A stretch of 64,000 nt of DNA from Enhygromyxa salina (GCF_000737335.2 NZ_JMCC02000059.1:1-64000); one strand, 5' to 3'; shown: positions 35,415 to 44,322, counted from the first letter of the stretch. Notes: a model not told the origin generated them from the sequence alone. A program made the numbers and translations.

Positions 35415-36526
35415 GCGCGATCCTGTCAGCCAGCTTAGTCCTCGCCTTCGCCGCTCCGCCCCCACCACCACCCAGCAGTGGCGACGGCGGCGACGAGACC
35501 AGCGAGGACACCAGCGAGGACACCGCGACCCCAGCCGAGGACGAGCTCGCCCCAGCGCCAGCGCCAGAACCAGCCCCGGACCCGACGATCCCCCTCGACG
35601 AGCGCTACGATCCGATCCTGCCCTACGGCGAGTCCTCCGATCAGCCCGAGCTCGAGTACGCCGACGAGACGCCGCCGCCGCCGGAGCTCGAGTACGCCGC
35701 CGAGACACCGCCAGAGCCAGCGCTCGACTACGATCAGAGCCGACAGCGCCCGGCCCCCGGTGACGACGCGCTCGCCCGCGAGTCAGACCAGCAAAACGAT
35801 CTGGGCAAGGACGAGTTCCAAGGCCGCGTCGAGTCGCCGCAGCGCTTCGCGATCGAGGTCAAGTTCGGGCCCTACCTGCCCGACGTGGATCACCGCTACA
35901 CCGGCGACGGCTTCGGCCCCTACGCAAACATCTACGGCCGGGTCGACGATCTGGGCGCCACGATCAAGCAGCCCGCGAAGGGCCTGTTCTCCGTCGTCGG
36001 CTTCGAGTGGCAGTTCGTCCACTTCGGCGGGCCGTTCTCGGTTGGGACCACGATCGGCTTGTTTCGCGACCGCGCCAACGCGCTCGTCGCCGAGCCCGTC
36101 GAGGACGGCGAGAGCTTGCGCTCTGCCGCCGACAAGACTTTCTTCAGCGTGATCCCGGTGACGGTCCTGCTCGGCTACCGGCTCGAGGTCCTCGCGGATC
36201 GATTCCGCGTGCCGCTCGTGCCCTACGCTCGCGGCGGCGTCGCCTATGGGTTTTGGTGGGAGCGCAAGGGTGCCCAGCTCGCGACCAACAGCGCCGGACA
36301 AAAGGCCCGCGGCGGCAGCTGGGGGTGGCAGGTCAACCTGGGCCTGATGCTGCGCCTGGACTTCATCGAGCGCGGCACCGCGATCGACCTGGATCGCCTG
36401 ACCGGGATCAACCACACCTACGTGTTCGGCGAGTGGCAGTTCTCGCATCTCGACGGGTTTGGCAGCGACGCCGCGATGACCGTTGGCGACGACACCTTCT
36501 TGGTCGGCCTGGCCTTCGAGTTCTGA
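35411..36526 (+). CDS. outer-membrane beta-barrel protein
   Basis: 371 residues. The signal peptide is short (SAILSASLVLAFAA). A long Pro/Glu/Asp-rich disordered stretch (about 15-125) includes repeats of ELEYAxETPP. The C-terminal barrel has alternating strands (FAIEVKFGPYLPDVD, FSVVGFEWQFVHFGG, HTYVFGEWQFSHLD) and ends in F (LVGLAFEF), the usual BAM recognition end. GTG 35411 overlaps the stop of the MYXO-CTERM-like gene (GTGA), so translation is coupled; the two products may work together at the outer membrane. It resembles the MXAN_2562-type barrel group. Confidence 0.82.
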   Translation: MSAILSASLVLAFAAPPPPPPSSGDGGDETSEDTSEDTATPAEDELAPAPAPEPAPDPTIPLDERYDPILPYGESSDQPELEYADETPPPPELEYAAETPPEPALDYDQSRQRPAPGDDALARESDQQNDLGKDEFQGRVESPQRFAIEVKFGPYLPDVDHRYTGDGFGPYANIYGRVDDLGATIKQPAKGLFSVVGFEWQFVHFGGPFSVGTTIGLFRDRANALVAEPVEDGESLRSAADKTFFSVIPVTVLLGYRLEVLADRFRVPLVPYARGGVAYGFWWERKGAQLATNSAGQKARGGSWGWQVNLGLMLRLDFIERGTAIDLDRLTGINHTYVFGEWQFSHLDGFGSDAAMTVGDDTFLVGLAFEF

Positions 36527-36624
36527 GCCCGCACAGGTACCAGAGGGTCGGCCGCCCCTCTGCGTCGGGGACGCCCTGCGCGACCAGGTTTTCTGCACCG
36601 CGCGTCGGGGCTAAGCTGTGCGCG

Positions 36625-37059
36625 ATGTCGACCCGCGCCAAGCACTGGCCGCTCGCGCGCGGCGTGATGCTGTGCCTGCTGTGGTTGCCGTGCGTGCTGT
36701 CCTCGGGCTGCCGAGTTGGCGACCCAAGCATGCCGGTCGACGGACACCGCGAGCTGTGCTGTCGAGCCGCCAGCCCCGACAACGTGAGCTTCGTGGGCTG
36801 CCGCGCGACCAACTACTGCCGGACCAACGAAGAGGTGTGGGTCCGCGGCCCGGTCATCTGCGGCCCGACCGACTCGCGCGCGTGTGAAGGGGGTCGCTGC
36901 TGCAAGCTCGATCTCGACGACGTCGTGGAGCTCGACGACGCGGCCTCGCCCACAGCCGAGCCGTCGCCCGCACCCGAGCCCGCCGTCGCGCCCACGCCCG
37001 CGCCGATCCGCCCCGTCCCGTTCAACCGATCTGCCACGTCAGCGGCGAGGGCCGAGTGA
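36625..37059 (+). CDS. small cysteine-rich lipoprotein
   Basis: 144 residues. The signal peptide has a lipobox ending at C29 (LSSGC). The mature part has paired cysteines (ELCCRAAS, VGCRATNYC, VICGP, RACEGGRCCKL), so a disulfide-rich fold of about 65 residues, then an Asp-rich patch and an Ala/Pro/Glu tail that could span the cell wall. TAAGCT ends 7 nt before the ATG. The stop overlaps the phosphatase start by 4 bp. No family recognised. Confidence 0.75.
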   Translation: MSTRAKHWPLARGVMLCLLWLPCVLSSGCRVGDPSMPVDGHRELCCRAASPDNVSFVGCRATNYCRTNEEVWVRGPVICGPTDSRACEGGRCCKLDLDDVVELDDAASPTAEPSPAPEPAVAPTPAPIRPVPFNRSATSAARAE

Positions 37060-37655
37060 GCGCGGGTGAGCGGCCGTTCGCCAAGCTGCTCGTGCTCGAT
37101 CTCGACGAGACCCTGATCCACGCCCGCGACCGCGACGCGCCCCCGCTGCCGTGGCCCCCGCAGCGACAGGTCGCCCGCTACGGCGTGCACCTGCGTCCTG
37201 GCGTGCGCGAGTTCATGGCCACCGTGCTCGAGCGCTTCGTCGGGGTTGGCATCTGGACCTCGGCGTCGACCGAGTACGCGACCGCGATGCTCGAGCGCAT
37301 CGTCGATCGCCGCCGCCTGCGGTTCATCTTTGCCCGTGATCGCTGCGCGCAGATCTGGGATGCAGACGGCGAGCAGACCTACTGGCGCAAGGACATCCGC
37401 GAGCTCGACGGGTTTGGCTTCGACCCCCAAGGGATCTTGGTCGTCGACGACAAACCCCGGGGGCTCGAGCGCAGCCGCGCAAACCTGGTCCCCGTGCGGC
37501 CGTTCCGGGGCGACCCCGACGATCTCGAGCTGTGGCGGCTGCGCCAGTACCTCGAGCAGCTCGGTCCGCTCGAGGACGTGCGCGCGGTCGACAAGCGTTG
37601 TTGGTGGGCGCAGTTCGAGGACGACGTGGACGTCGACCTGGACCTGGAGTCCTAG
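37056..37655 (+). CDS. FCP1/NIF-type HAD phosphatase
   Basis: 199 residues. HAD motif I is LVLDLDETLIHA (nucleophile D15, acid D17). An LRPGVREFM segment and GIWTSASTEYA (motif II) follow, then YWRKDIRELDGFG and ILVVDDKPRG (motif III/IV DD). This is the NLI-interacting-factor/FCP1 group, whose members often dephosphorylate phospho-Ser/Thr in proteins; in a kinase-rich genome a protein substrate is plausible. GTG 37056 overlaps the preceding gene (GTGA). Its TAG stop (37653-37655) coincides with the edge of the inverted-repeat element. Confidence 0.9.
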   Translation: MSAGERPFAKLLVLDLDETLIHARDRDAPPLPWPPQRQVARYGVHLRPGVREFMATVLERFVGVGIWTSASTEYATAMLERIVDRRRLRFIFARDRCAQIWDADGEQTYWRKDIRELDGFGFDPQGILVVDDKPRGLERSRANLVPVRPFRGDPDDLELWRLRQYLEQLGPLEDVRAVDKRCWWAQFEDDVDVDLDLES

Positions 37656-37820
37656 AGCGCCGATCAGTTTGGAGTCGCGTCGTCAGGTGCGTCTGGGGCC
37701 GTTCCTGACTAGGAGCGAGGCCGAAGCTGTATCCGGCATACTGCGAGCGCCGAGTCGACAACGGCAGGAGCGGCCCCAGATGTGCCTGGCGTCGTGAATT
37801 CAAACTGATCGGCGCTCTAG
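37652..37820. mobile_element. 169-bp MITE-like inverted-repeat element
   Basis: CTAGAGCGCCGATCAGTTTG at 37652 is exactly complementary to the segment ending at 37820 (20 bp). The similarity continues imperfectly to about 60 bp on each arm, leaving a short centre. CTAG sits at both ends, so the inner 163 bp is flanked by TA, the target duplication of IS630/Tc1-type transposons. No ORF. Most arm differences are transitions that still pair as G-U in RNA. Probably a non-autonomous element, or a structured RNA spread by one. Confidence 0.75.
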
Positions 37821-38025
37821 CAGCCCGTGGTGCTCGACGGTGTGTACGTGAGGGACGACGAGGGCGAGCTGCGCTTCCACTCGCTCGGCGCCCCCACCCA
37901 CGAGGATGACGGATGGGACTGTCTTCAGCTCTGGCAGGGTCACCGAAGCTGCGAGGTGGACCCACGAGCGACTCGGTCGTGTGCTCGAACGTCACGGCCG
38001 CTCGCTCGACGAGCACGCTTGCTAG
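37821..38025 (+). pseudogene. remnant of an IS91-like transposase
   Basis: Two fragments in different frames. The first, from about 37827, reads VLDGVYVRDDEGELRFHSLG plus APTHED. The second, ending at the TAG 38023-38025, reads VTEAARWTHERLGRVLERHG plus RSLDEH. Together they resemble the central part of IS91-type (Y2) transposases, which have an L-x-x-DGV(F/Y)V-x-D-x-G-x-(L/V)-RF core. A frameshift lies between them, and both ends are missing. The remnant directly abuts the inverted-repeat element and the HEAT-protein stop. Confidence 0.65.
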
Positions 38026-39290
38026 CGGGAGGCCCGGAGCAGCGCGAGGGTCCGTCGGGCCTCGTCGCGGACCTGTCGCGAAGGGTGCTGGGTGAGTGGC
38101 TCGATCTGCTTGCAGTCCTCGGCCCGCCCGACGTCGGACAAGGTAGCGAGGGCTCCAACGAGTTCGGTCCGATGCATTGACGCGAGGCGTTCGAGCGCGA
38201 GGCTGCGGTAATCGGTGGTCACGCCAACGCCACGAGAGTAGCGGCGTGCATAGTGGCGCAGGGAGGCGTTGCGATCGAAGCAGGCCCGCAGCAGTGCCTC
38301 GGCGTCTGCCTGCTTGCGTCGCCAGCGGAGCCCAAGCAGGCGGATCGCTGGCGAGCGATCGAGTTCGAGGCGCGAGAGCAAGGTATCGGCGAGATCTTTT
38401 GGTAGCTGCCCCGACGCGATCAGTTCGGCGACGCCGCGACGGACTCGCGGATCGAGATCCACGAGGCCCGACTCGAGCGCGCGACGGGCCTCCTCGCGCT
38501 CGGGGAAGTTACGCGCAAGCCTAACGATCGCCGCCGCGCGGACGTCCGCGTCGACGGCCTTCGTAGCACGGGCGAGGGCCGTCCAAGCTCGCCGAGGATG
38601 GTCGCGCAGCAGCGCCTGGACCTGTCCAGCGAGCTCGCTGCGCGAGGCCCGAACGGTGTCACTCGTGGTCTCGATCAGCGGCAGTGCGGCTATCAGCGCG
38701 ACGAGCCACTCGGAGCCGCGCTTCCCGTGCAGCAGTCGGTCGGCCTCGGTAGCGATCTCGGCCACGGGATCGTTGAGCCGGGTGACGAGAACGCAGACCG
38801 CGAGTTCGTCGACCTCCGCGTCGAGTGCTGCGAGCGCACGCGCGCGCGTCCAGCCGTTTCGCTGCATGGCAGCGAGAGCGAGGGCGCCGACGCGGCCACG
38901 CTCGAGGTGCGCGAGCAGGCTGACGCGATCCGGCGTCAGTCCCACGCGTTCCACCGTTCGAGCCGCCCGGTCGATGGCCCACCAGCTGCGCCTGCGCGCG
39001 CTTCTCAGCACCGCCTCGGCCGCTCGTGCACTTGCCTCGACCACCAGCGGTGAGGGGTCGCCCAGCCCAGGGACCAGCGAGGCTGCGGCCTGCGTCGGTG
39101 AGGCGTGCGTGAGCTCGGTGATTGCGGCTTGGATCCTCGCGTCGTCGTCGTCGCGGGCGGCGTCGTCGAGGCGTGCGATCCAGGTTCGTAGCAAGTCGGC
39201 GACACGATAGCACCACCACGCTGGCTCGAGTCGCCGAGCCTTCCCACTTGGCTCGGGTTTCGATGGATTCTTGGGTCTCGTCGTCGACAA
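38022..39290 (-). CDS. HEAT-repeat-like protein
   Basis: 422 residues from TTG 39290 (start uncertain; the first 20 residues are polar and may be disordered). Helical repeats run through the protein: DDARIQAAITELTHASPTQA, PSPLVVEASARAAEAVL, VDADVRAAAIVRLARNF, VDLDPRVRRGVAELIASGQL, RSPAIRLLGLRWRRKQ. This is typical of HEAT/armadillo-type scaffolds for protein-protein contacts. No signal peptide. Convergent with the transposase remnant; no obvious partner gene. Confidence 0.75.
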   Translation of the reverse strand: MSTTRPKNPSKPEPSGKARRLEPAWWCYRVADLLRTWIARLDDAARDDDDARIQAAITELTHASPTQAAASLVPGLGDPSPLVVEASARAAEAVLRSARRRSWWAIDRAARTVERVGLTPDRVSLLAHLERGRVGALALAAMQRNGWTRARALAALDAEVDELAVCVLVTRLNDPVAEIATEADRLLHGKRGSEWLVALIAALPLIETTSDTVRASRSELAGQVQALLRDHPRRAWTALARATKAVDADVRAAAIVRLARNFPEREEARRALESGLVDLDPRVRRGVAELIASGQLPKDLADTLLSRLELDRSPAIRLLGLRWRRKQADAEALLRACFDRNASLRHYARRYSRGVGVTTDYRSLALERLASMHRTELVGALATLSDVGRAEDCKQIEPLTQHPSRQVRDEARRTLALLRASR

Positions 39291-39530
39291 CCGACTGCAC
39301 GGGCTTGGCTGCTTTTTGGGCTCACAGCCCGCCAGGGTGGCTGGAGATCGGTAGCGAGACCGTCATCTGCACGTGGGTGCGCCCAGGTTGGTCCGTCTGG
39401 TGCCGGACGGGTCGGGCAGCGAGAGCTGCGAGCGTCGTCGGCTGGAGCTGCTCTTTCACTGGGACTCGACCTGAGCCTTCAGCTCGAGGTGGGGGCCCAC
39501 CACTTCGCGCAGCTCGCGACTCCCGCCGAG

Positions 39531-41963
39531 CTAGGACGCCCGCACGAGCCCGAGCGCGACCTTCTGCCCGCGCAGCAACAGGACCCGCGCCGAAGCCCGA
39601 TTGAGCTTGTTGGCCTCGTCGACCAACGCCTGCAGCAGCGGCTCCTCGTGGAGCTTGATCGACCCGAGCAGCACGGCGCCGATGTCGTTGCCGGCGATCG
39701 GTCGGAGGGTGTCGAGGATCGCGTGATCCTTGTCGGTGATCAGCGCCCAGCTGGCGAAGGCCTCCGAGAGCTCCGTGCGCAGCTCGTGCGCGTGGGCGGC
39801 ATCCTCGGCGCTGATCAGCGCGAGGCTGCGGCTCGCACCGCTCAAGGTCTCTCCACGGGCAGCGACCTGGCTGATCATGTCGAGCACGAGCGCGGCGCTC
39901 TCGGGCTTCGGCGCCCGGCGCAGCTCGTCGAGTAGCGGCGAGCGGTGACACATGCGCCCGATGTGGGCGAGGCTGCGCAGGTGCTCGGCGGTGTCGCCAG
40001 CCGGAGACAAAAGCACGAAGAAGATGTCAGTCTGGTCATCGCCGATCGTCAGCGGGGTCGTCGTCGTGACGACGACGACCACGCTGCGCTCGATGCCCTC
40101 GATCGCCGCGTGGGGCAGGCTCACGCCGTCGCCGAGGGGCACGTGGCCGTCGCTGGCTGCGCTGAGGGCCTCGAGCACGGGCTCGGTATCGAGGCCGACC
40201 AAGGACGCGAGGCGCGGGGCCGCGAGCTCGATGACCTCGTCGAGGGTCGCGGCCGAGCTGCGCAGCTCGATGTTCTCAGCCGGGATCCAGTCATCCCAGC
40301 GCGAGACCTCGTCGTTGTCCGCCATGGAGTCGACCTCGGCGTGCACGCGCTTCCACTCGGCCCAGACCATGCGCACGATGCTCGGCGACGCTTGCTGGGC
40401 CTCGGCGGTGCCAGTCCCGACCAGCGCCTTGCGGTAGCGATCGCTGAGCGCCTGCCACTCGACGTGGACCCCCGGATGCCCCGCGCCCTCGCGCTGACGC
40501 TGGAGGCTCGACAAGAGCTGCAGGCAGGCGTGATCGATGTGGTCGAGGCGCTCGATGTGGACGTGGAGCTCCTTGTCGACCGGGACTGACTCGAGCGCGC
40601 GGGCGAAGCGGGGCAGCTGGATGAAGGTCGCCGCGCCCACGAGGTGGAGGTGGACGACGCCGGGCTCGGGGCCCTCTTCCTCATGGATCTCGAAGTGCGA
40701 GAAGGTCCACACGAGCTTGAGCACCGCGGTGATCAAGCCGGCGAGGATCCCGACGAAGAGATCGATGAACACGACCCCGATGAGGGTCACGCCGAAGATC
40801 ACGAACTCGGCCCGGCCCTGCGTCCACAGCCGACCCATCGCGCCGACGTCGACCAGCTTGATGCCGGTGTAGACGAGGATCGCCCCGAGGCAGGCCTTGG
40901 GGATCAGCCCCAAGAGCTGCGGCGCGAGCGACACGAACAAGAGCAGCCAGATCGCGTGAAAGATGGTCGAGCGGCGGGTCAGGGCGCCGGCCTCGAGGTT
41001 GACCGAGCTGCGCACGATGACGCCCGTCACCGGCAGCCCGCCCAGCAGCCCCGAGAAGAAGTTGCCGACGCCCTGGGCCTTCATCTCCTTGTCGTAGTCG
41101 GTCTTGACGAAGCTCTGGCGTTCGTCGATCGCGTTGGCCGTCAGCAGCGTCGCCGCGCTCGCGACGAACGCGAAGATCGCCGAGCGGCCGATCAGGACTG
41201 GGTCGGTCAGGAACTCGAAGTCCGCGGGACTCACGACGTTGAGCCCCTCGAAGAAATTCGACGAGATGTCGAGCGCGCGCACGTCGAGCGAGAGCAGCAC
41301 CGCGGCGGCGGTGACGGACAGCAGCGCGACGAGGTGGCCGGGGACGATCTTGAGGAACTCGGGCCGGAACTGGTTCCAACCGACGATCAGCGCGACGGTC
41401 GCGACGGCGATCAAGAACGGGGCCGACGAGTGTCCGGCCGCGCCGGTCGCCGTGTCGAACAGCGAGAAGGGGACCGCGGCGACGTTCTCGATGAACGTGG
41501 CCTTGGGATCTTCATCGAGCGCGACGAGGGCCTGCGAGCCGATGATCAGCACGCCGATGCCGGTGAGCATTCCCGTGATCACCGCTGGCGCGACCGCGCG
41601 AAACCACTGGCCGAGGCGAAAGTAGCCGGCCAGCAGCTGCCACACGCCGGTCATCATCACGACCGGGCCGAGCGCGAGCAGGCCATAGTCCGTGACCAGC
41701 GCGAAGCACAGCACGATCAAGCTCGCGGCCGGGCCGCTGACCAGCAGCGGCGCGCCCGAGATCACGCCGATGGCTCCGCCGACGATGCCGGCGATCAGCC
41801 CTCGCTCGACCGGCACGCCGCACGCGACGGCGATGCCAATGCACAGCGGCAGCGCGACCAGGAACACGACCGTGGAGGCCATGAAGTCGCGGGTCAGCTT
41901 CTCGCGCGCGCTGAGCTGTTCGGGGGCGGTTTTGGACTCGTCCTTCGCGCTCGCGTTGGTCAT
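39531..41963 (-). CDS. SulP anion transporter fused to STAS and PTS EIIA-like domains
   Basis: 810 residues. Residues about 25-415 are a SulP-family transporter (MASTVVFLVALPLCIGIAVACG, GLIAGIVGGAIGVISGA, GGLPVTGVIVRSSVNLEAGA) of the SulP/BicA/carbonic-anhydrase-associated type, moving anions such as bicarbonate or sulfate. Residues about 430-560 resemble a STAS domain. About 580-700 is a PTS EIIA-fructose/nitrogen-like domain with the phosphorylatable histidine in VSLPHAAIEG (H618). The last 100 residues resemble a universal-stress or second regulatory domain. Phosphorylation of H618 could gate transport. ATG 41963. Confidence 0.88.
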   Translation of the reverse strand: MTNASAKDESKTAPEQLSAREKLTRDFMASTVVFLVALPLCIGIAVACGVPVERGLIAGIVGGAIGVISGAPLLVSGPAASLIVLCFALVTDYGLLALGPVVMMTGVWQLLAGYFRLGQWFRAVAPAVITGMLTGIGVLIIGSQALVALDEDPKATFIENVAAVPFSLFDTATGAAGHSSAPFLIAVATVALIVGWNQFRPEFLKIVPGHLVALLSVTAAAVLLSLDVRALDISSNFFEGLNVVSPADFEFLTDPVLIGRSAIFAFVASAATLLTANAIDERQSFVKTDYDKEMKAQGVGNFFSGLLGGLPVTGVIVRSSVNLEAGALTRRSTIFHAIWLLLFVSLAPQLLGLIPKACLGAILVYTGIKLVDVGAMGRLWTQGRAEFVIFGVTLIGVVFIDLFVGILAGLITAVLKLVWTFSHFEIHEEEGPEPGVVHLHLVGAATFIQLPRFARALESVPVDKELHVHIERLDHIDHACLQLLSSLQRQREGAGHPGVHVEWQALSDRYRKALVGTGTAEAQQASPSIVRMVWAEWKRVHAEVDSMADNDEVSRWDDWIPAENIELRSSAATLDEVIELAAPRLASLVGLDTEPVLEALSAASDGHVPLGDGVSLPHAAIEGIERSVVVVVTTTTPLTIGDDQTDIFFVLLSPAGDTAEHLRSLAHIGRMCHRSPLLDELRRAPKPESAALVLDMISQVAARGETLSGASRSLALISAEDAAHAHELRTELSEAFASWALITDKDHAILDTLRPIAGNDIGAVLLGSIKLHEEPLLQALVDEANKLNRASARVLLLRGQKVALGLVRAS

Positions 41964-42002
41964 GGCAGGCTGGTGGTGAGGAAGTCGTTCCCCGCGAACC
42001 GT

Positions 42003-42178
42003 TCAGCTGAGTGCTTCCGGGACTCGGATGGTCACCACGGAACAGGTGGACCCTTGCATGACTTGCTCGGCAACGCTACCGACCAACGCCGCAACAGATC
42101 CGTCGGCCGTCTCGCCGTCCTCACCTGCGGCTGCGTGGATCGGGGGGCGCCGAAGACGTGCACGACCAGCACCTCGGC
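42003..42178 (-). pseudogene. C-terminal remnant of a universal stress protein
   Basis: Reading the minus strand, the end is VAALVGSVAEQVMQGSTCSV plus VTIRVPEALS, the typical USP C-terminus (GS-x-A-E-x-V, CPV, V-x-x-R). Just upstream, in another frame, LAEVLVVHVFGAP resembles an internal USP strand. The frames join across a run of six G at 42143-42148. The N-terminal part is absent. Confidence 0.6.
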
Positions 42179-42360
42179 GAGGAGTTGCTCGCGCGCACCA
42201 CCCGGTCGATCCGGATCACGGCTCGCGGCGCGGCCCTGCTCGAGTACGCCGACGAGATCTTCGCGCGCAGCTACGAGGTCAACCACGTCTTCCGCGACAA
42301 GAACGAGTCGCTGGTCCCGACGAACATTCGCATCGGCATGGTCGGGGGGATCTCGCGCGT
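42157..42360 (+). pseudogene. internal fragment of a LysR-type regulator
   Basis: The plus strand reads HLGEELLARTTRSIRITARG, ALLEYADEIFARSYEV and VPTNIRIGMVGGISR. This is the end of a LysR HTH wing, its linker helix and the first strand of the effector domain, as in NhaR-like proteins. The first part of the HTH and the rest of the effector domain are missing. It is fused at both ends to unrelated sequence. Confidence 0.6.
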
Positions 42361-42492
42361 CCGCCCCTCGCCCAGGATCGCCTCGAGACCACCCCCGACG
42401 GCCGATGCCGCTACAACTTTCGGCACGCGTGGAAAAATGGCGTGCATGCAGTTTTGCTTGCTCCGCTCGACCTCACCGCGCGGTTGTGCGCC

Positions 42493-43076
42493 CTGATCCC
42501 GCCACCGCGTTGTGGACATTGAGCTTTGGCCTGGCCTTCACCGCGCTCGGCACCGGGTCCAATCTGCATAATCTGTATCTGCACTATACGGTGTTCTCGT
42601 TTCCGGCCATGGCCGCCGCCGCTGTGTTTGGGCTGCACAACCTCGTCGAGCGGCTCGAGCCTGCCCGCCGGGCGCCAGCGCTGGCTGGATTCGCCGCCGC
42701 GCTCAGCTGCGCGGCCTTGCTTGCCGGTGATCGGTTCGGAGCGTTCAGCGACTCCCAGGCGTTCCTATCCGGCAACGCCCCGCTGATCCGCGAGCTCGGC
42801 GAAGCCGCGAGCGAACGCTACACCTGGCTCGCCGCCGCGGTTGCCACGATCCCCGCCGACGCCTCTGTCAGCGCCACCGACTCGCTCGGGCCCCACGTCT
42901 CGACGCGGTTGCGGCTCTATCACTTCCGCGACCAACCGGACGCCGACTGGCTGGTGATCCTCGAGTCCGAGACCACCCGCGACCAACGCCACTGGCTCCG
43001 CGGTCGGGTCCGCCAGGGCGAGCTCGAACAGGTCGCTCGTCATGCCAAGCAAATCACGATCTATCGCCGCCGCTGA
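42493..43076 (+). pseudogene. 3' remnant of a DUF2079 membrane protein
   Basis: The open frame ends at TGA 43076. It contains GSNLHNLYLHYTVFSFPAM, helices (AAAAVFGLHNL, AAALSCAALLAGD) and TIPADASVSATDSLGPHVST, which are hallmarks of the C-terminal half of DUF2079 membrane proteins. The N-terminal several hundred residues are missing and the 5' side is LysR debris. A 5'-truncated gene. Confidence 0.65.
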
Positions 43077-43161
43077 AGCATCGAGCATGCGGTCGAGCCC
43101 GGCGTGCAGGCGTGGCACAGATGGGCTGGACACCGCGGTCTGAACTGGCAGACTCGTGCCG

Positions 43162-44322
43162 ATGACCGTCGAAGATTTAGGTACCTACATGATCGCCGCG
43201 TTGGCCTTGCTGAGCGCTTGCAGCGACGACTCGAGGTCCGACGATGGCACCGGTGAGTCGGGCAGTGATAGCGACACCTCGGCGGGCGTGAGCGAGTCGG
43301 AGTCGGTCGGGCAGGAGGGCGACGGCGATGGTGATGGCGACGGGGACGGAGACGGCGATGGGGACGGAGACGGCGACGGAGATGGAGATGGAGATGGAGA
43401 CGGAGATGGCGATGGCGACGGAGATGGCGATGGCGATGGCGATGGGGACGGAGACGGCGACGGAGACGGAGACGGCGACGGCGACCCTCCCAACCCGCTG
43501 TGGAACAGCTCGCACCTCTGGTACTCGATCGACGACAAGCTGATCCACATCGAGATCGACACCACCGACGGCTCTGTCGTCGACCTGGTCGCCAGCCCGA
43601 TCGAGGCCAATCCACCGCTGCTCCAGGGTCAGAGCGGGATCACGATGATCCTCAACGAGCAAAACGAGATCGACATTCTGCTCACGCGGGTCAACAACAA
43701 CAGCAACTCGACGCGCATGCATGTCATCCATAGTCCGACCACCGACGGCACACCCGTGCAGGCCGACGAGATCGGGGTTGTGCCTGACGACCTCTTGATC
43801 GAGGCGCTGTTCACCGACTGTCAGGGGCTGGTCTATCTGATGGACACGGGGGTCAACGTCTCGTCGGCGACTGGCAATCGGCTGATTCGGTTTACCGGTG
43901 ACTACCTCGCTGGTGACCTGGCCTACGAGGTCATCACCGATCTGCAAAATGCCTCGGTCGCCGATATCGACGACATGGGCCCGGGGATCAACATGATGGG
44001 CGAGATCACCGATGGTCAGGGCTTTGCGATCGATTCGTCGAATGTCTACGATCTCGACTATAACACCGGTACGGGCACGCTATTGGGCATGGGCGGGACC
44101 TACGGTATTCATGCGCTCGGCGGGCCGCTGTTCGACGATGCGATCGCGCGCCTGTACCTGCTCGACAGCAGCGCCAATCTGTACGAGGCCGACCCTGGTG
44201 ATCTGAGCCTCTCGCCGATCCTCGTCACCGGGCCGCCAGCGTTGCCAAACGGTGTCGCCGGTTGGAGCGGGCTGACGGGCCCGCTGACCGAGTGCGAGTC
44301 GACCTTGCCTGAGCCGCAGTAG
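43162..44322 (+). CDS. lipoprotein with 28-unit Gly-Asp linker
   Basis: 386 residues from ATG 43162 (GTG 43156 is possible). A short signal peptide (MIAALALLSAC) gives a lipobox Cys. A Ser/Asp/Glu-rich stretch and a (Gly-Asp)28 linker follow, then a C-terminal domain of about 270 residues with beta-propeller-like repeats (LWYSIDDKLIHIEIDTTDG, LYLLDSSANLYEAD). It probably projects the domain away from the outer membrane; the Asp-rich linker may bind calcium. Same orientation as the next gene of similar design, 53 bp apart, so probably an operon. Confidence 0.8.
   Translation: MTVEDLGTYMIAALALLSACSDDSRSDDGTGESGSDSDTSAGVSESESVGQEGDGDGDGDGDGDGDGDGDGDGDGDGDGDGDGDGDGDGDGDGDGDGDGDGDGDGDGDPPNPLWNSSHLWYSIDDKLIHIEIDTTDGSVVDLVASPIEANPPLLQGQSGITMILNEQNEIDILLTRVNNNSNSTRMHVIHSPTTDGTPVQADEIGVVPDDLLIEALFTDCQGLVYLMDTGVNVSSATGNRLIRFTGDYLAGDLAYEVITDLQNASVADIDDMGPGINMMGEITDGQGFAIDSSNVYDLDYNTGTGTLLGMGGTYGIHALGGPLFDDAIARLYLLDSSANLYEADPGDLSLSPILVTGPPALPNGVAGWSGLTGPLTECESTLPEPQ
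43318..43485 (+). repeat. (GGNGAY)28 hexanucleotide repeat in coding sequence
   Basis: 28 in-frame Gly-Asp units built from variable codons (GGC/GGG/GGA/GGT with GAC/GAT), 168 bp. Hexamer unit changes keep the frame. Confidence 0.95.

Noticed and set aside
40644..43076. Very long plus-strand open frame (810 codons) opposite the SulP gene
   Set aside because: Most of it is antisense to a clear transporter gene and has the Arg/Gln/Asp/His-rich make-up of an antisense frame in GC-rich DNA. Only the last part (from about 42493) resembles a real gene, and that is listed as a DUF2079 remnant.
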